This document shows, one piece after another, positions 19,194-28,208 of a stretch of DNA of 64,000 bases. The notes under the pieces were generated by a model. The model saw only the letters and a program-made list of their open reading frames with translations, was not told the DNA's origin and searched no databases. Each line of letters opens with the position of its first letter. The first letter of the stretch is position 1. Source of the DNA: Hymenobacter algoricola (GTDB taxonomy: Bacteria; Bacteroidota; Bacteroidia; Cytophagales; Hymenobacteraceae); contig NZ_BAABDH010000110.1 in NCBI RefSeq assembly GCF_039539525.1, positions 1 through 64,000 of the forward strand, read 5' to 3'. The position numbers and the translations under genes are program-made.

Positions 19194-20699
19194 ATGACTC
19201 TACCTAAACTCTTTTCGGGAGCGGCCGCGGCGGTGCTGCTGGGCCTGGCTACGCTGGGCACCTCGTCGTGCAGCAAGGACTTCATCGACCTGAACGACCC
19301 CACCCGCCTGCCCTCCGCCGATGGCTACACCGACTCGCTGAGCATTGTAACCGGCGTGACGGCGGCCTACTCCTCGCTGCAGGACCTGTACGGCAACGGC
19401 AGCAACCGCGGCCTGTTCGTCTTCGCCGAGATTCCGTCCGATAACAGCTTCACGGTAAGCTCGGGCGAATTATTGAACGAGTTCAACGACTTTACCCTGG
19501 CCAGCAGCAACCCGCGCCTGCAGAGCCAGTGGCTGGTCACCTACCGCGCCATTGCCCGCTGCAACGTCATTCTGAGCCGGGCCGGCGGCGTGAAGCTCAC
19601 CGCGGCCACGCGCAACCGCTACTTCGGTGAGGTGCGCTTCATCCGGGCGCTGGCCTACTTCAACGCCGTGCGCATCTGGGGGGATATTCCGCTGGTGACC
19701 ACCGAAATCACGTCCATTGCCGACGCCTACCAGTTTGGCCGTATGCCGAAGGAGCAGGTGTATGCTCTGATTGAGGAGGATCTGGCCTTTGCCGAAAACA
19801 ACCTGCCCGCCACCCAAACCGGCGTTAACCTGGGCCGCATCACCAAAGGGGCCGCCCAGGGCCTGATGGGCAAGGTGCTGCTGACCCAGAAGAAGTACGA
19901 CGCCGCCGCCACGGCGCTCAAAAAGGTAATCGACGGCAACGCCTACGCGCTGCAGGCCGCCTACGCCAACATCTTCCTGACGACCAACGAGCTGAACACC
20001 GAGATTCTGGCGGCCGCGCGCTACACCAAAGGCGGCTTGGGCATTGGCAGCTCCTTCAGCACCTGGTTTATGCCGGTGCTGCCGGCGGCCGTGGCCCTCA
20101 CCGTGAACGGCAACGTGGGCACCGGCCAGCAGTTCAACTCCGTGGACCCCGACCTGGTGGCGGCCTTCACGGCCAGCGGCAGCTCCGACGTGCGGGCGGC
20201 CGCCTCGTTCGGCGCCTCCACCGTCGGAACCCTGACCCAGTACTACACCAAGAAGTACAGCGACGTGCCGACCAGCGCCTTCGACGCCGAAAACGACTGG
20301 ATTATCCTGCGCTACGCCGACGTGCTGCTGATGTATGCCGAAGCCGTAAACGAGCAAGGTGGCCCCAACGCCCTGGCCCTCGACGCCGTGAACCGCGTTA
20401 TCCGCCGCTCGCGCAACCTGCCCGTGGCTACTCCCGCCCCGGCCGTAGACCTGCCCGCCGCCATCAGCCGCGCCGACCTGACCACCCGCCTGGAGCTGGA
20501 GCGCCGCCTGGAATTGAATTTCGAAGGCCACCGCTGGTTCGACCTCGTGCGCACTGACCGGGCCATTCCGGTGATGAATGCCTTCTTCACCCGCACCGGC
20601 TCGGCCAGCCGCCTCGACAACAACAAGCTGGTGTTCCCGCTGCCCATCCAGGAAATCCAGACCAACCCCATCCTGACCCAGAATACCGGCTACAACTAA
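19194..20699 (+). CDS. susD: SusD/RagB family surface glycan-binding lipoprotein
   Basis: A 501-aa protein from the ATG at 19194; the open frame begins inside susC but has no coding character before this start. The signal peptide ends in a lipobox-like TSSC (about residue 26), followed by KDFIDLNDP. Helical TPR-like SusD blocks are seen (RFIRALAYFNAVRIWGDIPLV, ILRYADVLLMYAEAVNE, LELERRLELNFEGHRWFDLVRT), with a typical C-terminal FPLPIQEIQTNP. SusD caps the SusC barrel and binds the incoming glycan. It lies 74 bases after susC. Confidence 0.96.
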   Translation: MTLPKLFSGAAAAVLLGLATLGTSSCSKDFIDLNDPTRLPSADGYTDSLSIVTGVTAAYSSLQDLYGNGSNRGLFVFAEIPSDNSFTVSSGELLNEFNDFTLASSNPRLQSQWLVTYRAIARCNVILSRAGGVKLTAATRNRYFGEVRFIRALAYFNAVRIWGDIPLVTTEITSIADAYQFGRMPKEQVYALIEEDLAFAENNLPATQTGVNLGRITKGAAQGLMGKVLLTQKKYDAAATALKKVIDGNAYALQAAYANIFLTTNELNTEILAAARYTKGGLGIGSSFSTWFMPVLPAAVALTVNGNVGTGQQFNSVDPDLVAAFTASGSSDVRAAASFGASTVGTLTQYYTKKYSDVPTSAFDAENDWIILRYADVLLMYAEAVNEQGGPNALALDAVNRVIRRSRNLPVATPAPAVDLPAAISRADLTTRLELERRLELNFEGHRWFDLVRTDRAIPVMNAFFTRTGSASRLDNNKLVFPLPIQEIQTNPILTQNTGYN

Positions 20700-20708
20700 G
20701 CTCCCGGC

Positions 20709-20746
20709 CCCGGCAAGCGGCCGTCAACCCACAGCGGCTTGCCGGG
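20709..20746 (+). promoter_or_regulatory. Hairpin between susD and the GH2 gene
   Basis: CCCGGCAAGC (20709-20718) and GCTTGCCGGG (20737-20746) form a perfect 10-bp stem. No T run follows, so partial termination or mRNA processing is more likely than a full stop. Confidence 0.5.
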
Positions 20747-20800
20747 ACTGTGCCCCCCCCTTTTTTCCGCTTTCCTCCTCCTTTCCACCCGCCCCTTTTG

Positions 20801-22663
20801 ATGACTACCCGAATTCTGCTGAAGCTGCTGCTGGCGGCCCTGCTGCTCGTCGGCCCTTTCGGTGCCCAGCCCGCCCGCGCCCAGTCGGTGCTGCTGCAGA
20901 ACGCGCCCGGCCGCCGGGTGCTGAGCCTGAACGGCAGCTGGAACTACATCATCGACCCCTACGAAAACGGCTTCTACGACTACCGCCGTATGGCCTTCGA
21001 CCAGTCGAAAACCGGCAAGGGCGGCTACTACGACAACCAGAAGCCCAGCAGCGCCCAGGAGTCCGAGCTGATTGAGTACGACTTCGACAAGTCGCCGGCC
21101 ATGCAGATTCCCGGCGACTGGAACTCCCAGGACCCCAGGCTGCTGTACTACGAAGGCACCATCTGGTTTAAGAAAAGCTTCAGCCTCAAGCCCCAGGCCG
21201 GGCAGCGCTACTTCCTCTACTTCGGGGCCATCAACTACGAAGCCCACGTGTACCTCAACGGCAAGAAGCTGGGCATGCACAAGGGCGGCTTCACCCCCAT
21301 TCAGTACGACATCACCGGCCTGCTCAGCGCCGGCGGCGACAACTTCGTGGTGGTGAAGGCCGACAACACCCGCCACCCCGACGCGGTGCCCACCATCAAC
21401 ACCGACTGGTGGAACTACGGCGGCATCACCCGCGACGTGTTCATTGCCGCCACGCCCGCCACGTTCATCACCGACTACAAAGTGCAGCTGGCCAAAAACG
21501 ACGCCTCTAAGCTGAACGGCTACGTGCAGCTCAGCGGCGCCGAGAAAGCCGGGCAGGCGGTGACGCTCAGCATCAGGGAAGCCGGCCTGAAGCAAACCCT
21601 GAAAACTGACGCCGACGGCCGCGCCACCTTTAGTTTACCGGCCAAAAAGCTTAAGCTCTGGTCGCCGCAAAGCCCCAAGCTGTACGCGGTAAGCCTGAGC
21701 AGCGGCGCCGACGCGGTGCAGGATAACATCGGCTTCCGCACCATTGAGACGCGGGGGCAGGACATCCTGCTCAACGGCAAAAGCATCTACCTGCGCGGCA
21801 TCAGCATGCACGACGAAAACCCGCTGATTCCGGGCCGGGCCCGGGGCGAGGGCGACCTGCGCATGCTGCTGACCTGGGCCAAGGAGCTGGGCTGCAATTA
21901 CGTGCGCCTGGCCCACTACCCCCACAACGAAACCATGCTCCGGCTGGCCGACGAAATGGGCCTGCTGGTGTGGGCCGAGGTGCCCGTGTACTGGACCATT
22001 GCCTGGGAAAATCCGGCTACCTACCAGAACGCCGAAGCCCAGCTGGCGGATTTGATTGCGATGGAAAAAAACCGCGCCAGCATCGTGGTGTGGTCGGTGG
22101 GCAACGAAACCCCACTGGGCGAGCCGCGCCTGAAGTTTATGACCAGCCTGGTGCGCAAGGCCCGCAGCCTCGACGACACCCGCCTGCTGGCCGCGGCCCT
22201 GGAGCTGCACCGCGACGGGTTCAGGGTGAACGTGGACGACCCGCTGGGGGCCGAGCTGGATCTGACGTCCTTCAACGAGTACGCCGGCTGGTACTGGGGC
22301 GGCAGCCCGAGCGGCATCACCCAGTACACGTTCAACATCAAGTACGACAAGCCCGTGGTGGTCAGTGAATTCGGCGGCGACGCGCTGGCCGGCTACCACG
22401 GCGACGCCGAAACCCGCTGGAGCGAGGAGTACCAGGAGTCGTTGTACCGCAACCAGATCAAGATGCTCAGCGCCATCCCCGGCCTGCGCGGCATGACGCC
22501 CTGGATCCTGGCCGACTTCCGCGCCACCCGCCGCCAGCACCCGGTCTACCAGAACGGCTTCAACCGTAAGGGCCTGATTTCGAGTACCGGGGTGAAGAAG
22601 AAAGCCTTTTACGTGCTCCAGGACTACTACCGGCAGATGGCCCAGCAATACGACGGCAAATGA
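20801..22663 (+). CDS. GH2 glycosidase, probable beta-glucuronidase
   Basis: A 620-aa protein from the ATG at 20801, with a signal peptide that ends near PARAQ (residue 28). It has the GH2 order: sugar-binding jelly roll (about 35-215; YEGTIWFKKSF, AINYEAHVYLNG), Ig-like domain (about 220-320) and TIM barrel with the NYVRLAHYPH motif. Glu436 in VGNETP is the acid/base and Glu523 in VVSEFGGD the nucleophile. Near the C-terminus N588-R-K590-G matches the N-x-K-G motif that contacts the carboxylate of glucuronate in characterised beta-glucuronidases, so that activity is favoured over beta-galactosidase. The stop overlaps the next start by four bases. The SDR and UxuA genes downstream fit release of glucuronate. 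Confidence 0.85.
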   Translation: MTTRILLKLLLAALLLVGPFGAQPARAQSVLLQNAPGRRVLSLNGSWNYIIDPYENGFYDYRRMAFDQSKTGKGGYYDNQKPSSAQESELIEYDFDKSPAMQIPGDWNSQDPRLLYYEGTIWFKKSFSLKPQAGQRYFLYFGAINYEAHVYLNGKKLGMHKGGFTPIQYDITGLLSAGGDNFVVVKADNTRHPDAVPTINTDWWNYGGITRDVFIAATPATFITDYKVQLAKNDASKLNGYVQLSGAEKAGQAVTLSIREAGLKQTLKTDADGRATFSLPAKKLKLWSPQSPKLYAVSLSSGADAVQDNIGFRTIETRGQDILLNGKSIYLRGISMHDENPLIPGRARGEGDLRMLLTWAKELGCNYVRLAHYPHNETMLRLADEMGLLVWAEVPVYWTIAWENPATYQNAEAQLADLIAMEKNRASIVVWSVGNETPLGEPRLKFMTSLVRKARSLDDTRLLAAALELHRDGFRVNVDDPLGAELDLTSFNEYAGWYWGGSPSGITQYTFNIKYDKPVVVSEFGGDALAGYHGDAETRWSEEYQESLYRNQIKMLSAIPGLRGMTPWILADFRATRRQHPVYQNGFNRKGLISSTGVKKKAFYVLQDYYRQMAQQYDGK

Positions 22664-24114
22664 GCAGCATGAAACAGTACGCCATATGTGTGGCTGCGGG
22701 CCTGGCCCTGCCAGGCTTCAGCTTGCCGGCCTACGCCCAGCAGGACACCACCGAGTATACCCTGCGCGTAGCGGCCAAAAAGACGCTTAACAACTCCAAA
22801 ACCAACGGCACGGCCACGTTTTCGGCCTACAAGGAATACCCCACGCGCAGCGTTGCCCAGCTGGCGGGCTTCACTCCCGCTCCCGTGAAGCTGAGCAGGT
22901 ACGGCGGGCGGCTCGACAGGCGCACCAAGGCCACGGGCTTCTTCCGGGTGCAGAAAATCGACGGGCGCTGGTGGGCCGTGGACCCCGAGGGCTACTACTA
23001 CCTGCACAACGCCGTCAACGACCTGCAGCCCGGCAACTCCGACCGCACGCGGCAGGTGGTCAAGGACAAGTTTGGCGGCCCCGCCGGCTGGATGAGCCAG
23101 ACCCGGCGGCTGCTGCTGGCCAACGGCTTCAATGGGGCCGGGGCGTGGTCGGCGACCGGGGAAATCCGGGCGGAAAACGCCCGGGCCGATAAGCCCCTGG
23201 CCTATACCATCAACCTGGATTTCATGAGCAAGTACGGGGAAAAGCGCGGCGGCACCTACCAGGTGCCGGGCCACAAGGCTTACCCCAACGACGTAATTTT
23301 CGTGTTTGACCCCGGCTTCGCGGAATTTGCCGAGCAGCACGCCAAGCAGCTCAGCCAGTACCGCCAGGACAAGAACCTGTTCGGCTACTTCTCCGACAAC
23401 GAGATGCCCCTGCTGCGCAAAAACCTCGACGGCTACCTCACCCTGCCCGTTGCGGAGCCCGGCTACGTGGCCGCCAAGCAGTGGGCCGACGCGCACGGCG
23501 TGACCCTGGCTACCATCACCGACCAGCACCGCCAGGAGTTCCTGGCCTTCGCCGCCGACCGGTACTTCAGCATCGTGGCCCAGGCCCTGAAGAAGTACGA
23601 CCCCAACCATATGTACCTGGGCTGCCGCTTCCACGGCGCCCAGCGCTACTACCCCGAGCTGCTGCGCGTGGCCGGCAAGTACCTGGATGCCGTGAGCATC
23701 AACTACTACAACAACTGGACGCCCGAGAAAAAGTGGGTGGCCGAGTGGGAGGTGCTGGCCGGCAAGCCCTTTGTCGTGACCGAGTGGTACGTGAAGGGCG
23801 AGGACGCGCCGGGCCTGGCCAACACGGCCGGCGCGGGCTGGGTGGTGAAGACCCAGGCCGACCGGGGCCTGTTCTACCAGAATTTCACCCTGGGCCTGCT
23901 CGAATCGAAGAACTGCGTGGGCTGGCACTGGTTTAAGTACCAGGACAATGACCCCACCAAAACCGGCGCCGAGCCCTCCAACACCAACGCCAACAAGGGC
24001 ATCGTCGACAACTACCTGGAGCCCTACGCGCCCTTACTGGACCGGATGCGGGAGCTCAACCAGCAGATGTACCCGCTGGCCGACTACTTCGACCGGCGCC
24101 AGCCCAAGCCCTAA
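22660..24114 (+). CDS. Agarase-like glycoside hydrolase of the clan GH-A type
   Basis: A 484-aa protein whose ATG overlaps the GH2 stop (ATGA); a second ATG at 22669 is equally possible and both give a signal peptide ending at YAQ. Proteins with this layout are often annotated as beta-agarase/GH50-like: FFRVQKIDGRWWAVDPEG, NGFNGAGAWS, then Glu248 in FSDNEMP and Glu375 in VVTEWYVKG as plausible acid/base and nucleophile, and WHWFKYQDND. There is no independent sign that agar is the substrate; next to GH2, GH10 and GH3 it probably acts on the same plant-type polymer. The family assignment is by resemblance only. Confidence 0.7.
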   Translation: MSSMKQYAICVAAGLALPGFSLPAYAQQDTTEYTLRVAAKKTLNNSKTNGTATFSAYKEYPTRSVAQLAGFTPAPVKLSRYGGRLDRRTKATGFFRVQKIDGRWWAVDPEGYYYLHNAVNDLQPGNSDRTRQVVKDKFGGPAGWMSQTRRLLLANGFNGAGAWSATGEIRAENARADKPLAYTINLDFMSKYGEKRGGTYQVPGHKAYPNDVIFVFDPGFAEFAEQHAKQLSQYRQDKNLFGYFSDNEMPLLRKNLDGYLTLPVAEPGYVAAKQWADAHGVTLATITDQHRQEFLAFAADRYFSIVAQALKKYDPNHMYLGCRFHGAQRYYPELLRVAGKYLDAVSINYYNNWTPEKKWVAEWEVLAGKPFVVTEWYVKGEDAPGLANTAGAGWVVKTQADRGLFYQNFTLGLLESKNCVGWHWFKYQDNDPTKTGAEPSNTNANKGIVDNYLEPYAPLLDRMRELNQQMYPLADYFDRRQPKP

Positions 24115-24118
24115 CGCC

Positions 24119-24607
24119 ATGCACCGCGCTGCCCTCCTGCTCTTAAGCGTTGCGGCCCTGCTGACTGGTTCGGCGGGGGCGCAAACCCTGCGGCCCCGGC
24201 GGCGGGAGGTGGTGGCGGCGCCGGAGCGCAAGGACCGGTTTCAGCTCTACCTGCTCGTGGGGCAGTCGAACATGGCCGGGCGGGGCCGGGTAGAAGCCCA
24301 GGACACCGTGCCGCACCGCCAGGATCTGCAGGCCCCGGACCTGCCGTTTGTGGCGGGGCAGCTGCCGGAGTTTCAGCTGCTGAAACCCGATAGCACCGGC
24401 CACCGGCGCCCGAATGAAGCCGCCCGCCGCCTGAACGCCGCGGTGGCAAAGCTGGGCCGCACCGTGCCGCACTACGCTTTTGTATCCGCCGCCGGCACCC
24501 GCCACATCGGCGACCAGACCCACTTCGACGCCGCTTCCGCCCGCCTGCTGGGGCGGCGCTACGCGGCGGCCATGCTCCGCCTGCAGGCCCACCGCTCCGC
24601 TCACTAA
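24119..24607 (+). CDS. SGNH / sialate-O-acetylesterase-like protein with a large internal deletion
   Basis: A 162-aa protein starting four bases after the previous stop, with signal peptide at 1-20. It keeps the block I motif LVGQSNMAGRG (about residues 43-53) and the final block THFDAASARLLGRRYA with the Asp/His pair. The usual family length is about 270-290 aa. The middle, including the glycine oxyanion block and the HQGESD-type block, is missing: sequence jumps from EAQDTVPHRQ to DLQAPDLPFVAGQLPEF. The deletion is in frame. The product is probably inactive or altered; the parent would have been an acetyl (xylan) esterase. It is co-transcribed with its neighbours. Confidence 0.75.
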   Translation: MHRAALLLLSVAALLTGSAGAQTLRPRRREVVAAPERKDRFQLYLLVGQSNMAGRGRVEAQDTVPHRQDLQAPDLPFVAGQLPEFQLLKPDSTGHRRPNEAARRLNAAVAKLGRTVPHYAFVSAAGTRHIGDQTHFDAASARLLGRRYAAAMLRLQAHRSAH

Positions 24608-24636
24608 TCATGGCCTTACTCTCCCAACCTGCCCCA

Positions 24637-25701
24637 ATGAAAGCTGCCTCCCTGCTGAGTGTACTGTGCCTGACGCTGCTGACGACCTGCGGCGAAAAGG
24701 AAGCGGCCGCCGTTACGCCCGGGCCGCCGCTGCCCGTCGCCAGCCTGCGGGCCGTGGCGCCCTTTCCGGTGGGTGCGGCCGTGAGCATCAGCCTGCTGAA
24801 AAACAACGCCGCCTACCGCCGGGTGATGACCACCGAGTACAGCAGCGTGACGGCCGAAAACGCCATGAAGTTCGGTGCCCTGCACCCCGGCGCCACCACC
24901 TACAACTGGACCGACGCCGACTACCTGGTCAGCTTTGCCAGCCAGAACAACCTGCGCGTGCACGGCCACACCCTGCTCTGGTACAACTCGCTGCCCGGCT
25001 GGGTCACCACCTTCCAGGGCGACTCGGCCGCCTGGGAAAACCTGATGCGCACCCACATCCAGACCGTGGTAGGCCACTTCAAAGGGCAGGTGCAGGGCTG
25101 GGACGTGGTAAACGAGGCCATCGACGACGCGGGCGGCCTGCGCACTGCCAGCCTCTGGCGCCAGCACCTCGGCGACCGGTACATCGACCGGGCCTTCGCC
25201 TACGCCCACGCCGCCGACCCCGCCGCGCTGCTGTTCTACAACGACTACGGCCACGAGTACAGTGAGGCGCGCCGCCTGGGCATCCTCAGGCTGGTCAACG
25301 ACCTCAAAGCCCGGGGCGTGCCTATTCACGGTATCGGGCTGCAGCTGCACACCAGCTCCAACATTTCCGACGCCCGCATTGCCACCGCCATTACCTCGGC
25401 CGCCGCCACCGGCCTGCGGGTGCACGTAGCCGAGCTGGACATTTCCATGAACCCCGCCAAAGCCGCCACGGCCACCTTCACGGCCGCGCTGGCCGCGGCC
25501 CAGAAAGTGAAGTACAAAGCCCTGGCCCAAACCTACAAGGCCTTGCCCGCCGCCCAGCGCTACGGCCTCACCACCTGGAACGTAGGCGACGCCGACTCCT
25601 GGAAGCGCAACGACTGCCGCTGCCCGGAGTGGCCCCTGCCCTTCGACGATACCTACCAGCGCAAGCCCGCCTACGACGGCCTCGTGGAGGGCCTGCAGTA
25701 A
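24637..25701 (+). CDS. GH10 endo-1,4-beta-xylanase, lipoprotein
   Basis: A 354-aa protein from the ATG at 24637, chosen over an in-frame ATG at 24610 because it gives a lipoprotein signal with TTCGEK (Cys about residue 17). The GH10 barrel shows the opening FPVGAAVS, EYSSVTAENAMKFG, HGHTLLWYNS, Glu160 in WDVVNEAID (acid/base) and Glu266 in HVAELDIS (nucleophile), then GLTTWNVGDADSW. The length is that of a single-domain GH10. It cuts xylan backbones and, as a lipoprotein, may act on the cell surface or in the periplasm. It supports a xylan-like target for the locus. Confidence 0.93.
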   Translation: MKAASLLSVLCLTLLTTCGEKEAAAVTPGPPLPVASLRAVAPFPVGAAVSISLLKNNAAYRRVMTTEYSSVTAENAMKFGALHPGATTYNWTDADYLVSFASQNNLRVHGHTLLWYNSLPGWVTTFQGDSAAWENLMRTHIQTVVGHFKGQVQGWDVVNEAIDDAGGLRTASLWRQHLGDRYIDRAFAYAHAADPAALLFYNDYGHEYSEARRLGILRLVNDLKARGVPIHGIGLQLHTSSNISDARIATAITSAAATGLRVHVAELDISMNPAKAATATFTAALAAAQKVKYKALAQTYKALPAAQRYGLTTWNVGDADSWKRNDCRCPEWPLPFDDTYQRKPAYDGLVEGLQ

Positions 25702-25716
25702 CAGCAAGCGTAACGC

Positions 25717-25733
25717 CGGGGCCGGTGGCCCCG
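25717..25733 (+). promoter_or_regulatory. Short GC hairpin after the xylanase gene
   Basis: CGGGGCC and GGCCCCG form a 7-bp stem with a 3-base loop, 16 bases after the stop. There is no T tract, so it is at most a weak terminator; the GH3 gene starts 195 bases later. Confidence 0.3.
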
Positions 25734-25928
25734 TTGGGTTGGGAATTGCCTGGCGGCTGCCGGCCCCATTGTGGGAATGGGCAACGCCGCTGGCCGGGAA
25801 GAGAATACGCCGCGCATTTAGGTGAGTGAATGCAGATCTGGCCTCTTCCCAACCAGCGCGGGCCGGTAGCCGCCAGTATCCCCAACCTTGTTTTATCCCG
25901 CCCCCGGGCGACTTTCCTCTGCAACTGA

Positions 25929-28196
25929 ATGCGCCTACCCCGTTCCTCTTCCGCTCTGCTGCTAAGCCTGCTGCTGACGGCCGGCCCTTTTGCTGCGGCC
26001 CAGACCAAAGCCAAGGTCAAGGCCACACCCACGGCTTCGGCGGCCGACATCGAGCAGCGCATTTCCACCCTGCTCGGGCAGCTGACGCTGGAGGAGAAAA
26101 TCGGCCAGCTCACCCAGTACTCCGGCCGCCAGCTGACGGGCCCGGCCAGCAGCCGCAAAACCGAGCTCCTCGCCAGCATCCGCGCCGGGGCCGTGGGCTC
26201 CATGCTCAACGTGCAGGGCGCCGCCGGCACCCGCGAGGTGCAGGCCGAAGCCATGAAAGCCCGGGTACCGATTCCGCTGCTGTTCGGCCTCGACGTAATT
26301 CACGGCTACCAGACCGTCTTCCCGATTCCGCTGGCCGAGGCGGCTTCCTGGGACCTGGTCGCCATCCGCGAGTCGGCGCACGTGGCGGCCCGGGAGGCGG
26401 CGGCGGCGGGGCAGCACTGGACGTTTGCGCCCATGGTCGACGTGGGCCGCGACCCGCGCTGGGGCCGGGTGATGGAAGGCGCCGGCGAAGACACCTACCT
26501 GGGCGCCCAGATTGCCCGGGCCCGGGTGCTGGGCTTCCAGGGCGAAAAGCTCGGCGGCACCGACGCCATCATGGCCTGCGCCAAGCACTTTGCCGCCTAC
26601 GGGGCCGCCACCGCCGGCCGCGACTACAACGCCGTCGACATGAGCGAGCAGCAGCTCTGGGAAACCTACCTGCCGCCCTTCAAAGCTGCCGTCGAGGCCG
26701 GGGCGGCCACGTTCATGAACTCCTTCAACACCCTGAACGGCGTGCCCGCCACCGGCAACCGCTACCTGCAGCGCGACATTCTGAAGGGCCAGTGGAACTA
26801 CCAGGGCTTCGTGGTGTCCGACTGGGGCTCCATCGGCGAGATGGTGCCCTGGGGCTACGCCACCACGCCCGCCGACGCGGCGCAGAAAGCCCTGGCCGCC
26901 GGCTCCGACATGGATATGGAAAGCGACGCCTACCGCAACACGCTGGCCCAGTCGGTGAAGGACGGCAAGGCCGATATAGCGATGGTGGACGACGCCGTGC
27001 GCCGCATTCTGCGCAAGAAGTTCGAGCTGGGCTTGTTCGACGACCCTTACCGGTTCTCGGACCTGAAGCGGGAAAAGAAAGTCCTCAACGACCCGCAGCA
27101 CCGCGTGGCCGCCCGGCAGATGGCTCGCAAGTCGGTGGTGCTGCTCAAAAACGACCAGAACACGCTGCCGCTGGCGGCCCCGCGCAAGATTGCCCTGATT
27201 GGCCCGCTGGCCAAAGCCCGGCGCGACCTGGCCGGCAGCTGGGTCGTCATTGCCGACACCAGCCAGATTACCTCCGTGTACGACGGCCTGACCCGGCGCG
27301 CCGGCAAAAACACTCAGGTGCTCTATGCCAAGGGCTGCGAGGTGATGGGCGACTCCCGCGCCGGCTTCGCCCAGGCCGTGGAAACCGCCAGAGCCGCCGA
27401 CGTGGTGGTGCTGACTGTGGGCGAAACCTGGGACATGAGCGGGGAGGCCAAGTCGCGCACCGACATCCAGCTGCCCGGCGTGCAGCAGGAGCTGTTTCAG
27501 GCCCTGAAAGCGACCGGCAAGCCCGTCGTGGTCATTCTCATGGCCGGCCGCCCGCTGATTTTCAATACCATTGCCGACCAGGCCGACGCCATTGTCTACG
27601 GCTGGTGGCCCGGCTCGGAAGGCGGCCACGCCCTGGCCGACGTGCTGTTTGGCGACTACAACCCCAGCGGCAAGCTGCCCAGCACGTTTCCGCGGGCCGT
27701 GGGCCAGATTCCGCTCAGCTACCAGCAGTACAACACCGGCCGCCCCGTGACCAAGCCCGGCGACATTCGCTACAAGTCGGCCTACATCGACGCGCCCAAC
27801 ACGCCCCGCTACGCCTTCGGCCACGGCCTGAGCTACACCAGCTTCAAGTACGCCAACCTCCGGCTCAGCCAGCCCACGCTCACCACGGCCCAGACGGTGC
27901 AGGTGCAGCTCACGGTCACCAACACCGGCCAGGTAGCCGGCGAGGAAGTGGTGCAGCTCTACGTGCACGACGTGGTGGCGTCCCTGGCCCGCCCGCTCAA
28001 GGAGCTCAAGGACTTCCGCAAGCTCAGCCTCAGGCCCGGCGAAACCCAGACCGTGACCTTCACCATCGACCAGAGCAAGCTGGCTTTCTACAACCAGAAG
28101 CTGGAGTGGGCGGCCGAGCCCGGCGAGTTTCAGCTGCTGCTGGGCTCGGCCTCCGACGATATCCGCCTGGCAAGCTCCCTAACGCTACTTCCCTAA
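25929..28196 (+). CDS. bglX: GH3 beta-glucosidase, BglX-like
   Basis: A 755-aa protein with a signal peptide ending near AAAQ (residue 25). The GH3 N-terminal barrel shows LTLEEKIGQLTQ, FGLDVIHGYQTVFPIPLAEAA and ACAKHFAAYGA, with the nucleophile Asp298 in GFVVSDWGSI. The C-terminal domain has GESVVLL-type ARKSVVLLKN, the acid/base region, DVLFGDYNPSGKLPSTFPR and a fibronectin-III-like end (LTVTNTGQVAGEEVVQLYV). Length and motif order match periplasmic BglX (about 765 aa). It probably trims oligosaccharides released by the secreted enzymes; beta-xylosidase side activity is possible in this family. Confidence 0.92.
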   Translation: MRLPRSSSALLLSLLLTAGPFAAAQTKAKVKATPTASAADIEQRISTLLGQLTLEEKIGQLTQYSGRQLTGPASSRKTELLASIRAGAVGSMLNVQGAAGTREVQAEAMKARVPIPLLFGLDVIHGYQTVFPIPLAEAASWDLVAIRESAHVAAREAAAAGQHWTFAPMVDVGRDPRWGRVMEGAGEDTYLGAQIARARVLGFQGEKLGGTDAIMACAKHFAAYGAATAGRDYNAVDMSEQQLWETYLPPFKAAVEAGAATFMNSFNTLNGVPATGNRYLQRDILKGQWNYQGFVVSDWGSIGEMVPWGYATTPADAAQKALAAGSDMDMESDAYRNTLAQSVKDGKADIAMVDDAVRRILRKKFELGLFDDPYRFSDLKREKKVLNDPQHRVAARQMARKSVVLLKNDQNTLPLAAPRKIALIGPLAKARRDLAGSWVVIADTSQITSVYDGLTRRAGKNTQVLYAKGCEVMGDSRAGFAQAVETARAADVVVLTVGETWDMSGEAKSRTDIQLPGVQQELFQALKATGKPVVVILMAGRPLIFNTIADQADAIVYGWWPGSEGGHALADVLFGDYNPSGKLPSTFPRAVGQIPLSYQQYNTGRPVTKPGDIRYKSAYIDAPNTPRYAFGHGLSYTSFKYANLRLSQPTLTTAQTVQVQLTVTNTGQVAGEEVVQLYVHDVVASLARPLKELKDFRKLSLRPGETQTVTFTIDQSKLAFYNQKLEWAAEPGEFQLLLGSASDDIRLASSLTLLP

Positions 28197-28208
28197 TCAC
28201 CCGTGACC

